From CAZADS01 sp964483985 (lineage in GTDB: Bacteria; Pseudomonadota; Alphaproteobacteria; Thalassobaculales; Thalassobaculaceae), in contig CAZADS010000109.1 in the NCBI GenBank assembly GCA_964483985.1, forward strand, positions 1 to 64,000: DNA of 64,000 nucleotides, given 5' to 3'. The position numbers and the translations under genes were made by a program. Position 1 is the first letter of the stretch; each line of letters starts with the position of its first letter. Positions 54,264 through 63,035 of this stretch are shown one piece after another. Under the pieces are notes generated by a model. It was not told the DNA's origin, made no database searches, and saw nothing but the letters and a program-made list of their open reading frames with translations.

Positions 54264-54632
54264 ATGCATGATAGCGTTGTTTCAATCTCTAATAACAATC
54301 CTCCACGATTTGGTCTGACTGATAGTGCTGCCAATCGGATTTTAGTTTTACTAAAAGAAGAAAAAAATGGAGATGATAAATTTATGAGGGTATCGGTAGA
54401 AGGCGGGGGATGTTCTGGCTTTCAATATGTTTTCAGCTTCGACACCGTCAAGGATAAGGGGGACTTAATGTTTACAAACAGCGGCGCTACGCTAGTTGTA
54501 GACGAAATATCACTGGATTTAATTCAAGGCGGAAAACTTGACTATGTCGAAGAATTGATAGGATCATATTTTCAAGTGGTTAATCCTAATGCCATCTCAT
54601 CCTGTGGTTGTGGCACGTCTTTTTCAATTTAA
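54264..54632 (+). CDS. erpA: A-type iron-sulfur cluster carrier protein (ErpA/IscA family)
   Basis: This protein delivers Fe–S clusters to apo-proteins. The 122-residue protein has the family's three Cys ligands: one in 'VSVEGGGCSGFQYVFSFDT' and two in the C-terminal 'SSCGCGTSFSI'. 'FGLTDSAANRILVLLKEEKN' opens the fold. The ATG at 54264 has GAGGA about 6 nt upstream; an in-frame start 51 nt earlier adds unrelated hydrophobic residues. TTGCCA and TACAAA, 17 bp apart (about 54173–54201), may be its promoter. xth follows after 19 bp. Confidence 0.92.
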   Translation: MHDSVVSISNNNPPRFGLTDSAANRILVLLKEEKNGDDKFMRVSVEGGGCSGFQYVFSFDTVKDKGDLMFTNSGATLVVDEISLDLIQGGKLDYVEELIGSYFQVVNPNAISSCGCGTSFSI

Positions 54633-54651
54633 CCTCAGAACACCTGCAGAT

Positions 54652-55419
54652 ATGAAAGCAGCAACTTGGAACGTTAATTCAATAAGAGCACGGTTGAAAA
54701 ACGTCATAGACTGGATTAGTTTTCAACAACCTGACGTTCTAATGCTGCAGGAGACTAAAACAATTGACGAAAAATTCCCTCAGTCAGAGTTCTTAGAACT
54801 CGGTTATTCTATTGCTACTCACGGACAAAAATCCTACAACGGAGTTGCAATATTATCTAAATACCCCCTCGAAGATATGTTATTTGGTCTACCTGGCGAC
54901 GAGGATGATGGCCAAGCTCGATACTTAGAAGCTACCATCCAAGGCATTCGATTTGCGTCGATATATCTTCCTAATGGTAATCCAGTAGACACAGATAAGT
55001 ATTACTATAAACTATCATGGCTCAATCGACTTAAAAAACGTGCCATTGAGCTCCTAGAAAAGGAAGTACCAGTAGTCTTGGCAGGAGACTATAATATTAT
55101 CCCACAAGATGAAGATGTCTACGACCCCGCATCCTGGGAAAACGATGCGTTATACCGTCCGGAAACACGCCGATATTTTCGAGAATTATTGAATCTCGGT
55201 TATACAGATGCTTTTCGTTTATTCAATACTTCACCAAATCGTTATACATTTTGGGATTATCAAGGTGGTGCTTGGCATAATGATCATGGTCTTCGTATTG
55301 ACCATTTTTTGCTATCTCCACAAGCCGCAGATATTACCTCGGGTTCCGTAATAGATTCTTCCCCTAGAGGAAAACCAAAAGCATCCGATCACACACCAAT
55401 ATGGATAGAGATTAAATAA
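54652..55419 (+). CDS. xth: Exodeoxyribonuclease III
   Basis: An AP endonuclease and 3'-exonuclease of base-excision repair. The 255-residue protein starts 'MKAATWNVNSIRARLKNVID', followed by 'PDVLMLQETKT' (metal-binding Glu), 'NGVAILSKYP', 'VVLAGDYNIIPQDEDVYDP' (active-site Asp and Asn), 'NRYTFWDYQGGAWHNDHGLR' and 'KASDHTPIWIEIK' (catalytic Asp-His). The ATG at 54652 is used because a longer frame overlaps erpA in another frame. Probably co-transcribed with erpA. Confidence 0.96.
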   Translation: MKAATWNVNSIRARLKNVIDWISFQQPDVLMLQETKTIDEKFPQSEFLELGYSIATHGQKSYNGVAILSKYPLEDMLFGLPGDEDDGQARYLEATIQGIRFASIYLPNGNPVDTDKYYYKLSWLNRLKKRAIELLEKEVPVVLAGDYNIIPQDEDVYDPASWENDALYRPETRRYFRELLNLGYTDAFRLFNTSPNRYTFWDYQGGAWHNDHGLRIDHFLLSPQAADITSGSVIDSSPRGKPKASDHTPIWIEIK

Positions 55420-55522
55420 ACTCTTTAATAATTAAATGGTAAATATATAAGCATTTAAATCAAAGGACATTGTTATCAATCAATGTAGTGTTCGAATAGC
55501 TACTTAAAAAAATTAGCAGGCA

Positions 55523-55669
55523 TTAAAATCTTGTAATCGAACAAAACGAGACCCAAATTTGGCTCAATAATAAACTCTCATGCACTATAGGCAAAGAAAA
55601 AACACCTAAAATTAGAAAAATTAATAATCCAATTATCTCTAATTTATTTTCAAAGAAATAACTTACCAT
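55523..55669 (-). CDS. Possible small membrane protein, 48 residues
   Basis: A frame from ATG at 55669: 'MVSYFFENKLEIIGLLIFLI', then 'LGVFSLPIVHESLLLSQIWV' and a short end. It contains one clear hydrophobic segment of about 15–20 residues. It starts 7 bp after the stop of another tiny frame (55677–55814), also with a membrane segment, on the same strand. No homologue is recognised. It lies in an AT-rich 490-bp space where hydrophobic frames can arise by chance, so confidence is low. Confidence 0.28.
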   Translation of the reverse strand: MVSYFFENKLEIIGLLIFLILGVFSLPIVHESLLLSQIWVSFCSITRF

Positions 55670-55676
55670 CTTTAAT

Positions 55677-55814
55677 TTAAAATTCCATTCTGGATTCTTT
55701 CCCAAGTATAGTTCTAAAATTATATAAAATTTTACGCGTGTTTAAATCAAGATTCAAAACAGAAAACATCAAATAACCCACTAAACCAGTTATTACCCCA
55801 ATAAAATATGACAT
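55677..55814 (-). CDS. Possible small membrane protein, 45 residues
   Basis: A frame from ATG at 55814: 'MSYFIGVITGLVGYLMFSVL', then 'NLDLNTRKILYNFRTILGKE' and SRMEF. A Gly-containing membrane helix is followed by a basic tail, a layout common in real small inner-membrane proteins; AGGTG lies about 6 nt before the ATG. It would be translated just before the second tiny frame. No family is recognised; chance remains possible. Confidence 0.3.
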   Translation of the reverse strand: MSYFIGVITGLVGYLMFSVLNLDLNTRKILYNFRTILGKESRMEF

Positions 55815-55924
55815 TAAACACCTGACAAGGCCAGTTATATACACATAATTAGCATTTAATACATAAGTTTACTGACACCCTAAGAAGTTTACATTTATAT
55901 AAAAAATATTCCGTGGATAAATAT

Positions 55925-56380
55925 ATGTCCCATTATTTGAAACGATTTTGTAAAATTATTTTACTTTCATTAAGTATGTTAAGCTTAAGTCTTTCAAGTG
56001 GACAAGCCCAAAAATCTGACACAAGTATACTGGGAACACCAATTATAATAGACGCGGGAACTTTGAAAATAAAACATAAGACTATACGCCTTCACGGTAT
56101 TATCGCCCCAACAGCCCGGCAAAAATGCCGAAGAAAGGCATTGCCTTGGTTATGCGGTGCCGCCGCAAAACTCTTCCTGACAAAATTAACTCAAGGGCAG
56201 AAAGTACGCTGCCTTAATTTAAAAAGCTATACGGCTAGATGCTTTTTAGGTGCAAACGACTTATCTCAGATGCTTGTTCGCAACGGCTGGGCCGTTCCCG
56301 ATGAAAATGGTAAAAACTACTTTAATGCGGAAATTGAGGCTCAAAGGGATAAACTTGGTTTGTGGCGCTACACGAACTGA
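55925..56380 (+). CDS. Secreted SNase-fold protein with degenerate active site
   Basis: A 151-residue protein with a signal peptide ('IILLSLSMLSLSLSSGQAQ', cleavage near residue 30). It shares the thermonuclease scaffold: 'IIIDAGTLKIKHKTIRLHGI', 'KCRRKALPWLCGAAAKLFLT', 'MLVRNGWAVPDE' and 'EIEAQRDKLGLWR', the pattern of proteobacterial SNase homologues. Catalytic positions are mostly lost: the DGDT motif is DAGT, DAPE is 'IAPT', and the 'YGRxVA' Arg is missing, while the first Arg (RLHG) is kept. It may bind but not cut nucleic acid. ATG 55925 is preferred to a GTG four codons earlier. Stop abuts the valS stop. Confidence 0.72.
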   Translation: MSHYLKRFCKIILLSLSMLSLSLSSGQAQKSDTSILGTPIIIDAGTLKIKHKTIRLHGIIAPTARQKCRRKALPWLCGAAAKLFLTKLTQGQKVRCLNLKSYTARCFLGANDLSQMLVRNGWAVPDENGKNYFNAEIEAQRDKLGLWRYTN

Positions 56381-59026
56381 TTAATTCGCCTGAATTCTAT
56401 TCAATGCTGTCAGCAATTTCTTTTTTCTTTCCTGATAAACGTTCAGCCTATTTCGGTTTTCTAAAACTACCTCCTCTGGGGCTTTGTTAATAAAACTCTG
56501 GTTCGCCAACTTCTGTTCGGTTTTCTTGATATCTATTTGAATTTTATCAATATCGCGTTTCAATCGAATCTGTTCTTTTTCTAAATTCACAACATTTGCA
56601 ATCGGTAAAATCATAGTGGCTTCATCGACTATACCCTGAACTACTCCAGTCGGAACATCGCCATTCAATTTTTTCGCAGACTTTAATCGGCCTAGATGCA
56701 TGATTATATCCCGATGTTGATCTAACCGATATTCTGAAGTTTTATTTAAACCTATAAATAAGAGATCAATTTTGATTTTGGAAGGAATATTCATTTCAGA
56801 ACGAATTGAGCGTATTTCAGTTATCACTCTAATAACCCAATCCATCTCGTTTTTTGCATTTTGGTTAATAGGCAAACCCTCAAACTTCGGCCATGGCGAC
56901 GTCATAAGCAATCCAGACCCACCCAATCGTGTCCAAAGTTCCTCGGTTAGATAAGGCATAATTGGATTCAATATATTTATCAGTTGCTTTAACGCCCAAG
57001 CTGTAGTGGCCCGAGTTTCTTTAGCAGCTCCTCTTTCACCATCAGACAAAATGGGTTTAGTAAATTCAAGGTACCGATCGCAAAATGTACCCCAAATAAA
57101 ATGATATATAGAGTTAGCCGCATCGTTAAACCTGTATTCCTCTATTGCACTTCCTACATTATCAGCTTCGGCAATCACTTCTGTTACGATCCATTTATTT
57201 ACTGTCTCCGAACATTTTTTCGGATCAAACGAAGGCTGAATTTTACATCCGTTTATTTCCGCATACCGAGCTGCATTCCACAGTTTTGTCGCAAAGTTCC
57301 GGTATCCCTGAATACGGCCTTCCGAAAGTTTAATATCTCTACCTTGAGCCGCCATCGCAGCTAGAGTAAACCGAAGAGCATCCGCTCCGTATTGCTCAAT
57401 CAGCCCAAGAGGATCCATCACGTTACCCTTGGACTTAGACATTTTCTGTCCTTTTTCATCCCTTACCAAGGCATGAATGTAAATCGTATGGAATGGCACT
57501 TCACCCATAAAATGCAGACCCATCATCATCATTCTAGCTACCCAAAAGAAAATTATATCGAAACCGGTAACCAGCACGTTGCCAGGATAATAACGGCTTA
57601 ATTCAGACGTTTGATCAGGCCATCCTATAGTTGAAAACGGCCATAATGCCGAAGAGAACCAGGTATCTAAAACATCTTCATCGCGTTTAAGTATTAATGA
57701 CTTTCCATAAAATTTTCGAGCAGCTTCCTTTGCCTCTAATTCAGATTCCTCTACGAATACTTCGCCATCGGGACCAAACCATGCTGGGATTTGATGACCC
57801 CACCACAATTGTCGAGAAATACACCACGGTTGTATATTTTTCATCCATTCGAAATATGTGTTTTCCCAATTCTTTGGAACGAATTTGGTTGTGCCCATTT
57901 CAACGGCCTGGATAGCTGGTTTAGCTAAAACTTCAGCATCGCAGTACCATTGGTCAGTTAGCCACGGTTCTAATGGTTCGTTGGAACGATCGCCATGCGG
58001 CACTACATGAATATTTTCTTCCACACGCACCAATAAACCAGAGGCCGTCATTTCCTCAATTATCTTTTTTCTAGCTTCGTACCTATTCAACCCTCGATAT
58101 CTCTCGGGTACATTTTCATTTAAAGATGCGGTGGCATCAAAAATATTTATCATCTCAAGATTGTGTCTCTTGCCTACCTCAAAATCATTAAAGTCATGAG
58201 CAGGAGTCATTTTAACAGCACCTGTTCCTTTATCTATATCACTAAAGGAATCTGCGATAATTGGTATTTTACGGCCCACAATTGGTAAAATAGCATTTCT
58301 GCCAACTAGAGTTTTATATCTTTCATCATCAGGGTGAACGGCTACACCTGTATCTCCTAACATCGTTTCTGGCCGTGTGGTGGCCACGGTGATGAAAACA
58401 TTTTCAAGTCCCTCGATTGGGTATTTAAAAAACCAGAGCTTACCTTTAATTTCTACCTGCTGAACCTCTAGATCGGAAATTGCAGTCAATAACTTAGGAT
58501 CCCAATTCACCAAACGCTTATCCCGATAAATCAACCCTTGTTTATACAAATCTACGAAAACCTTTGTTACCGCTTTGGATAGCCCTGCATCCATTGTAAA
58601 ACGTTCCCGTTTCCAATCAGCTGTAGCACCTAAAGAGCGGAGTTGATTCATTATCATTCCACCAGACTCAACTTTCCAAGACCAAACTGCTTCTAAGAAT
58701 TTTTCACGCCCGATATCACGACGATCGATATTTTTTTCAGCTAACTGTCGTTCAACCACCATCTGCGTTGCTATACCAGCATGATCCATTCCTGGTTGCC
58801 AAAGCGCGTCACGTCCATTTTTTCGAAAATAACGAATTAGAATATCTTGAATTGTGAAAGTCAGGCCATGGCCCATATGCAAACTACCCGTCACGTTGGG
58901 CGGAGGCATCATAATAGTATAAGGATCTAGATCTGATTCCGGTTTTGCTTCAAAGGCTTTACTGGTTTCCCATCTATCGTAGTATCTTGCTTGGAGTGTT
59001 GCAGGATTATAAGTTTTTTCTAACAT
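56381..59026 (-). CDS. valS: Valyl-tRNA synthetase
   Basis: A class I synthetase of 881 residues. HIGH motif: 'MMPPPNVTGSLHMGHGLTFT' (HMGH). The editing (CP1) domain contains 'VATTRPETMLGDTGVAVHPD'. KMSKS motif: 'DEKGQKMSKSKGNVMDP'. The C-terminal arm ends in a coiled coil ('LEKEQIRLKRDIDKIQIDIK' and following). Length and order are standard for bacterial ValRS. popZ lies directly upstream on the same strand, the arrangement known from Caulobacter. Confidence 0.97.
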   Translation of the reverse strand: MLEKTYNPATLQARYYDRWETSKAFEAKPESDLDPYTIMMPPPNVTGSLHMGHGLTFTIQDILIRYFRKNGRDALWQPGMDHAGIATQMVVERQLAEKNIDRRDIGREKFLEAVWSWKVESGGMIMNQLRSLGATADWKRERFTMDAGLSKAVTKVFVDLYKQGLIYRDKRLVNWDPKLLTAISDLEVQQVEIKGKLWFFKYPIEGLENVFITVATTRPETMLGDTGVAVHPDDERYKTLVGRNAILPIVGRKIPIIADSFSDIDKGTGAVKMTPAHDFNDFEVGKRHNLEMINIFDATASLNENVPERYRGLNRYEARKKIIEEMTASGLLVRVEENIHVVPHGDRSNEPLEPWLTDQWYCDAEVLAKPAIQAVEMGTTKFVPKNWENTYFEWMKNIQPWCISRQLWWGHQIPAWFGPDGEVFVEESELEAKEAARKFYGKSLILKRDEDVLDTWFSSALWPFSTIGWPDQTSELSRYYPGNVLVTGFDIIFFWVARMMMMGLHFMGEVPFHTIYIHALVRDEKGQKMSKSKGNVMDPLGLIEQYGADALRFTLAAMAAQGRDIKLSEGRIQGYRNFATKLWNAARYAEINGCKIQPSFDPKKCSETVNKWIVTEVIAEADNVGSAIEEYRFNDAANSIYHFIWGTFCDRYLEFTKPILSDGERGAAKETRATTAWALKQLINILNPIMPYLTEELWTRLGGSGLLMTSPWPKFEGLPINQNAKNEMDWVIRVITEIRSIRSEMNIPSKIKIDLLFIGLNKTSEYRLDQHRDIIMHLGRLKSAKKLNGDVPTGVVQGIVDEATMILPIANVVNLEKEQIRLKRDIDKIQIDIKKTEQKLANQSFINKAPEEVVLENRNRLNVYQERKKKLLTALNRIQAN

Positions 59027-59123
59027 GGCCTATGTCCGGAGATGAGAATACACTAATCCCTACATCGGGTTGAATACTCCCAACATCGAGTTTACGAAAA
59101 TATAATATTTCTACCTAAGTCAC

Positions 59124-59720
59124 CTACCAAGGATCTCGACTTTGTGAATGCATGACCAAGCGCTCTATTTCTTCCCTAACAAGTCGCTCAGCCATCATTG
59201 GAAGATGTTGATCTAACCATTCCTTTAGCATAGGTCTAATGAGTTCCCGGGCCAATTGCTCGAGTGTAACTGCTCCATTGCCTATTGGAAGTTCCTCGTA
59301 GCTTTCGTTCAGCTTCTCGTTTAATCGGGAAAATGATTGCATAGTTTCCTGAGCTTGAGGAGACGATATTAGAGTTTCGTCCAGTCTCGGAGGTGCTGCT
59401 GCTGGTGGTGGTGGTGGTGGGTCCGGAATAGGTTCAGGATCTGGTAGCACTTCTTTATATTGCTGTTCCTCAAATAACGGCTCGGGTTCCTCGGAATCCA
59501 TATCCGTTAAGTCTAAAACATCATCGAGCTCTTCGTCTGCCGCTATTTCCGACTCCACATCATCATTTATTTCAGGGTTTAGCGGTTTTTCTAACTCAGA
59601 TTCTGGTTCCACATCAGGCTCCCTTTCGGGTTCTGACGCGTCACCATCATCGGAAATAATACGTCGTATTGACGCTAATATTTCCTCCATCGTTGGTTCT
59701 TGTGTGGTATCGCTCATCAC
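59124..59720 (-). CDS. popZ: PopZ-like polar organising protein (DUF2497)
   Basis: A 198-residue protein matching the alphaproteobacterial PopZ/DUF2497 family, which self-assembles at cell poles and anchors the chromosome origin through ParB. The N-terminal helix 'EPTMEEILASIRRIISDDG' and the C-terminal block 'VTLEQLARELIRPMLKEWLD' plus 'MMAERLVREEIERLV' are the two conserved regions. Between them is a long acidic, Pro-rich linker, including a short poly-Pro run encoded by the GGT repeat at about 59402–59420, the normal PopZ layout. ATG at 59717 is an alternative start. Upstream of valS as in Caulobacter. Confidence 0.9.
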   Translation of the reverse strand: MMSDTTQEPTMEEILASIRRIISDDGDASEPEREPDVEPESELEKPLNPEINDDVESEIAADEELDDVLDLTDMDSEEPEPLFEEQQYKEVLPDPEPIPDPPPPPPAAAPPRLDETLISSPQAQETMQSFSRLNEKLNESYEELPIGNGAVTLEQLARELIRPMLKEWLDQHLPMMAERLVREEIERLVMHSQSRDPW

Positions 59721-59813
59721 CCAGACCTTCAGGCGAAATTTTCTACAATAACATTAGCTCACTAGTATCGGAAAGGCTAGATGCCCTTATAATCATTGTT
59801 ATTAACATTTGAA

Positions 59814-61229
59814 TCAAGGCCGGAGTCCTGGCGTTTCTGTACCATACGCCATATCTTCGACCTCAACAAAATGCCTGTCATAATCGTAAAACTCAACGGG
59901 TAAAGAAAGTCCTTTGGCTGTCAAGCGGCCTAGTGCTTCTAGCAATTGGTAAGACGCCACAAAAGCATCTCTTTCCGCCCTAACTAAAGCTACCTGCGCG
60001 TTCAACAGTTCTTGTTCGGCATCAAGAACATCAAGAACTGTTCGCGCACCAACCGTCGCCTCTTGAGTAACCCCTTCCAAGGCTATTTCTGCCGACAAAA
60101 CTTCTGCGCCTAATGATTCCTTTCTAGCAACGGCGGTTGTCCACGCTTCAAATGACCTCGCAGATTTATCAATAACTTCCCGCCGCGCTGATTCCAAAAG
60201 AATTCTTCTACGATTCGCTTCTTCTTTCGCTTGACGGATGTTAGAAGAAACAGCACCTGCCTGATAAATTGGAAAACTCAATTGGGCTTCAACTAGAAGA
60301 CTAGTTGATTCGCTATCCGTTTCCCCTGAGGAGTCTGAACGGCTGAGCGTGCTAACGATATTGATTGTAGGAAGAAGTTTACCTGTAACAAGCTTAACTG
60401 CCAAATTAGCGCTTCTTTCCTCAAACTGCTTAGTTATTAATGAAAAATTGTTAGCCATAGCGATAGCTACTGTATCTTCCAGACTTGCTGGAAGATCTAA
60501 TTTAGTTCGAGGTTGCTTCAAATTACCAGGCATACCTCCTATAATTTTTTGATAAATCATGCGGGCGGAAGTTAAGTTTCCAACCGCTTGTATTCGATCT
60601 GCCTCTGCCCTAGCCACTCTAGATTCGGCTTGCGCAACGTCGGTTCGAGTAACCTCGCCTACAGCGAAACGATCACGCGTGGCCGTCAATTGCTTTCGTA
60701 ATCTAGAAAGATTATTAATCTGTAATTTAACAACCGATCCCGCTCTAACCACATCGACATAAGCGGTGGCTGCCCCCAACATAATATTTTGCTCTGTTGC
60801 AAACATACGTGATCGTTCGGCCTGAACGTTACTTTTCGCCTGCTTAATAGCAGCTAATGCGTCCCCGTCTAAGATGCTTTTCCCACTCCGATATATTGGT
60901 TGAATTAATGTCACGTTTGCTGTTGAAGGGATGGAAGCACCAGAAGAAGACCTGCCCGACGCGAAAGTACTGTCTGCAAAAGAAGTTCCAAGTTTTAAGC
61001 TAGAACTAATAGTCGCACGCCAACTCGATTTAGCAGCTGGAACACCTTCGTCCACGACCCGTAGATTTGCGCGGGCAGCTCGTAAATCTGGATTGTTAAG
61101 GTAAGCCAAGGCAAGTGCTTCATCAAGAGTTTCCGCATGTGCACTAAACGCAAATACAGATAAAAAGAACATTATTTTGGAAATAAATTTCATAACTTTC
61201 ATTATTAGCCCGACTTTGATTTTTTTCAT
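59814..61229 (-). CDS. tolC: TolC family outer-membrane efflux/secretion protein
   Basis: A 471-residue outer-membrane channel of type I secretion and efflux systems. A signal peptide ends at 'SVFAFSAHA', then 'ETLDEALALAYLNNPDLRAA' opens the first repeat. 'YVDVVRAGSVVKLQINNLSR' and 'EVTRTDVAQAESRVARAEAD' mark the first coiled-coil hairpin, and 'GARTVLDVLDAEQELLNAQV' the second copy, both diagnostic of TolC. The true start is uncertain: ATGs at 61202 and 61229 both give signal peptides; none has a strong Shine-Dalgarno. No partner pump is in the window. A Pcm-like gene is immediately upstream. Confidence 0.92.
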   Translation of the reverse strand: MKKIKVGLIMKVMKFISKIMFFLSVFAFSAHAETLDEALALAYLNNPDLRAARANLRVVDEGVPAAKSSWRATISSSLKLGTSFADSTFASGRSSSGASIPSTANVTLIQPIYRSGKSILDGDALAAIKQAKSNVQAERSRMFATEQNIMLGAATAYVDVVRAGSVVKLQINNLSRLRKQLTATRDRFAVGEVTRTDVAQAESRVARAEADRIQAVGNLTSARMIYQKIIGGMPGNLKQPRTKLDLPASLEDTVAIAMANNFSLITKQFEERSANLAVKLVTGKLLPTINIVSTLSRSDSSGETDSESTSLLVEAQLSFPIYQAGAVSSNIRQAKEEANRRRILLESARREVIDKSARSFEAWTTAVARKESLGAEVLSAEIALEGVTQEATVGARTVLDVLDAEQELLNAQVALVRAERDAFVASYQLLEALGRLTAKGLSLPVEFYDYDRHFVEVEDMAYGTETPGLRP

Positions 61230-61327
61230 CACGTAATTTATCATTTTTTTCTGGGACCAAGATCCAAAACATTTAACCTTAATATCCACGTCCACGCACA
61301 TTGCTTTATAATAATCTTTTTAACTTT

Positions 61328-61987
61328 TCAAAAGACGAAACTCGTTTTTTTTGAAAACTCATAAAGCGTTGGTGTCGCTGCATCAAATACTGTTTGGCTT
61401 GAGAAAACTCCCTTTATCCGTTCGAAAATCACAGCTCGGCCGATTGCTCCCAGTTGATCACGTAGAATTGTAACCAACCGACCATTATCACCGAGTTGAT
61501 TGAGTAAAATATCAGGAACCTCTTCCACGGCGCCTGCTATTAGAATGAGACTATAAGGCTTCTGTTTGGCATAACCAATCGCTAAATCTCCATGAATAAT
61601 GGCTGCATTATCTATCTCAAGTTTCGCCAAATTTTCATTCCCAACCTTAACAAATTCTTCGTCAGATTCAACAGCAACAACGCTCGATACCAATCGCGAA
61701 ACAATTGCTGTTGAATACCCACTGCAGCACCCAATATCTAGAACCACATCACTTTCCACTGGCATGGCTATTTGCAATAACCGGCCAAACACCATCGGTT
61801 CTATAAGATATCGATTCTGCCCTATTTTTAAATCTTCATCGGCATAAGCAACGGATTTCTTATGTGTTGGAACAAAATCTTCCCTAGGTATCATTTTAAA
61901 TGCCTCTAGGATGCTATCATCATTAACTCTATTGGCCCTAATCTGATTTTCAACCATGTTATAACGCGCGGCCACGTAATCATTCAT
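61328..61987 (-). CDS. Pcm-like (protein-L-isoaspartate O-methyltransferase family) protein
   Basis: A 219-residue SAM methyltransferase of the Pcm superfamily. It has 'ARYNMVENQIRANRVNDDSI' (the N-terminus typical of the alphaproteobacterial group located next to tolC), 'MIPREDFVPTHKKSVAYADE', motif I 'VVLDIGCCSGYSTAIVSRLV', 'ERYLIEPMVFGRLL'-like region and 'LVTILRDQLGAIGRAVIFER'. It is clearly different from the true pcm at 41.2 kb and may methylate another target. The conserved link to tolC is unexplained. It is probably co-transcribed with tolC. Confidence 0.85.
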   Translation of the reverse strand: MNDYVAARYNMVENQIRANRVNDDSILEAFKMIPREDFVPTHKKSVAYADEDLKIGQNRYLIEPMVFGRLLQIAMPVESDVVLDIGCCSGYSTAIVSRLVSSVVAVESDEEFVKVGNENLAKLEIDNAAIIHGDLAIGYAKQKPYSLILIAGAVEEVPDILLNQLGDNGRLVTILRDQLGAIGRAVIFERIKGVFSSQTVFDAATPTLYEFSKKTSFVF

Positions 61988-62287
61988 CTCAATAAAATCC
62001 TGTATCCAGAGTCAAATACAACGATCCTGTTGGTTTTTAGAGATCGCTTCTGGGATTAATTGCATCTAATTAGTAAATATGTTTGTGTCCATTAAATGTT
62101 TTAGGCTAAAAATTCAAAAATAGATATAATGAGCGAAAGAGCGGGTAAAACCAATGTTTCGCTTATTCCTTATATTAGTTTTAGGTAATTAGCACTATCA
62201 AATAAAACAAGAGGCAATTTATTCTGGGCCCCGATGAATTTAGCACTTGCGTGGGCCGGATGGACTCTTTAGGGATGTTCGCCGTTT
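61988..62287. other. Intergenic region before tRNA-Cys, 300 bp
   Basis: No gene supported. AT-rich sequence with a TATAAT-like hexamer in 'agatataatgagcg' near 62123–62134. A 12-codon frame at 62232–62270 with ATG and TAG is too short to support. The tRNA-Cys promoter presumably lies here. Confidence 0.4.
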
Positions 62288-62361
62288 GGCCCGGTGGCAG
62301 AGTGGTTATGCAGAGGACTGCAAATCCTTGTACGTCGGTTCGATTCCGGCCCGGGCCTCCA
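62288..62361 (+). tRNA. tRNA-Cys (anticodon GCA)
   Basis: Acceptor GGCCCGG (62288–62294) pairs with CCGGGCC (62351–62357). The D arm contains GGCAGAGTGGTTATGC, the anticodon loop is CTGCAAA with GCA, and the T arm is TCGG-TTCGATT-CCGG. Discriminator T and encoded CCA end at 62361. Length 74 nt. Confidence 0.97.
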
Positions 62362-62706
62362 CGGTTTAAAGCAATAGTCGCTTAGAATTGTTTGATTTTT
62401 AAAGATAACATCTAAATTTATTTGGCTTTTGATATTTGAGTCACCACCAGACCATCACTAATTAAGTCACAAGTCGTCTAAACTATTACTTTATTTATGT
62501 GCGCTTATCGCGGCATCCAAAGACGTCTGTTATATGACCACCATAGGGTTCAAATATCAAATAAAGCAAAGTTTAAAAACAGAGTTTAAGTCCGGTGAGT
62601 CTTTTAATTACGCGATAAACATTCGGTGAATAATACAAAATGTTTTATGAATACGTTAGATATTAATACGTGAAATCAAATGCTTAGAAATTATAGCAAA
62701 AAAGTT
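62362..62706. repeat. Intergenic region with a 12-bp inverted repeat
   Basis: No gene is seen. TTTGATATTTGA at 62428–62439 has its exact reverse complement, TCAAATATCAAA, at 62550–62561, about 110 bp away. The arms are AT-rich, so chance is possible, but each is followed or preceded by a CACCA/CCACC string. It could be a protein-binding pair or an RNA stem. No transposase or duplication is linked to it. Confidence 0.35.
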
Positions 62707-62781
62707 TGGCTCCCCGGGACGGATTCGAACCGCCGGCCAAGCGGTTAACAGCCGCTTGCTCTACCGCTGAGCTACCGGGGA
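62707..62781 (-). tRNA. tRNA-Asn (anticodon GTT)
   Basis: On the minus strand the acceptor TCCCCGG (62781–62775) pairs with CCGGGGA (62717–62711). The D arm contains AGCTCAGCGGTAGAGC, the anticodon loop is CTGTTAA with GTT, and the T arm is GGCGG-TTCGAAT-CCGTC. Discriminator G and encoded CCA end at 62707. Length 75 nt. Confidence 0.97.
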
Positions 62782-62937
62782 TCAGGGTTAAAAACCTTCA
62801 ATATTGTTACTATATAGCAACGCCTTGATCGGCACGCAAATTGTTTAAAAAAGTTTAAGAGAAATTACTTCTAGTCGGGTGTGTTTTAATTTCTGTCGCT
62901 TGGAACAAATAAATCTCCTTTTCACCAAACTAAATAC

Positions 62938-62967
62938 GCATCCATGCATTAAGTGCATGTCGGATGC
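62938..62967 (+). promoter_or_regulatory. Strong hairpin upstream of the small gene at 63036
   Basis: GCATCC (62938–62943) pairs with GGATGC, and ATGCA with TGCAT inside it, around a TTAAG loop, with a 3-nt bulge (GTC) on the 3' side. Eleven base pairs in 30 nt stand out in this AT-rich area. No T-tract follows directly, so it is not a clear terminator; it could be an operator or a leader structure. Confidence 0.4.
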
Positions 62968-63035
62968 ATGCAATAAACGTTTTAAAAAATCGATCTAACT
63001 TCCATTTCATAAATTGAATTTTCAGGGGAATCAAA

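Noticed and set aside
59395..59420. GGT/GCT trinucleotide repeat as a microsatellite
   Set aside because: It encodes the Pro/Ala run of the PopZ linker and is in frame there.
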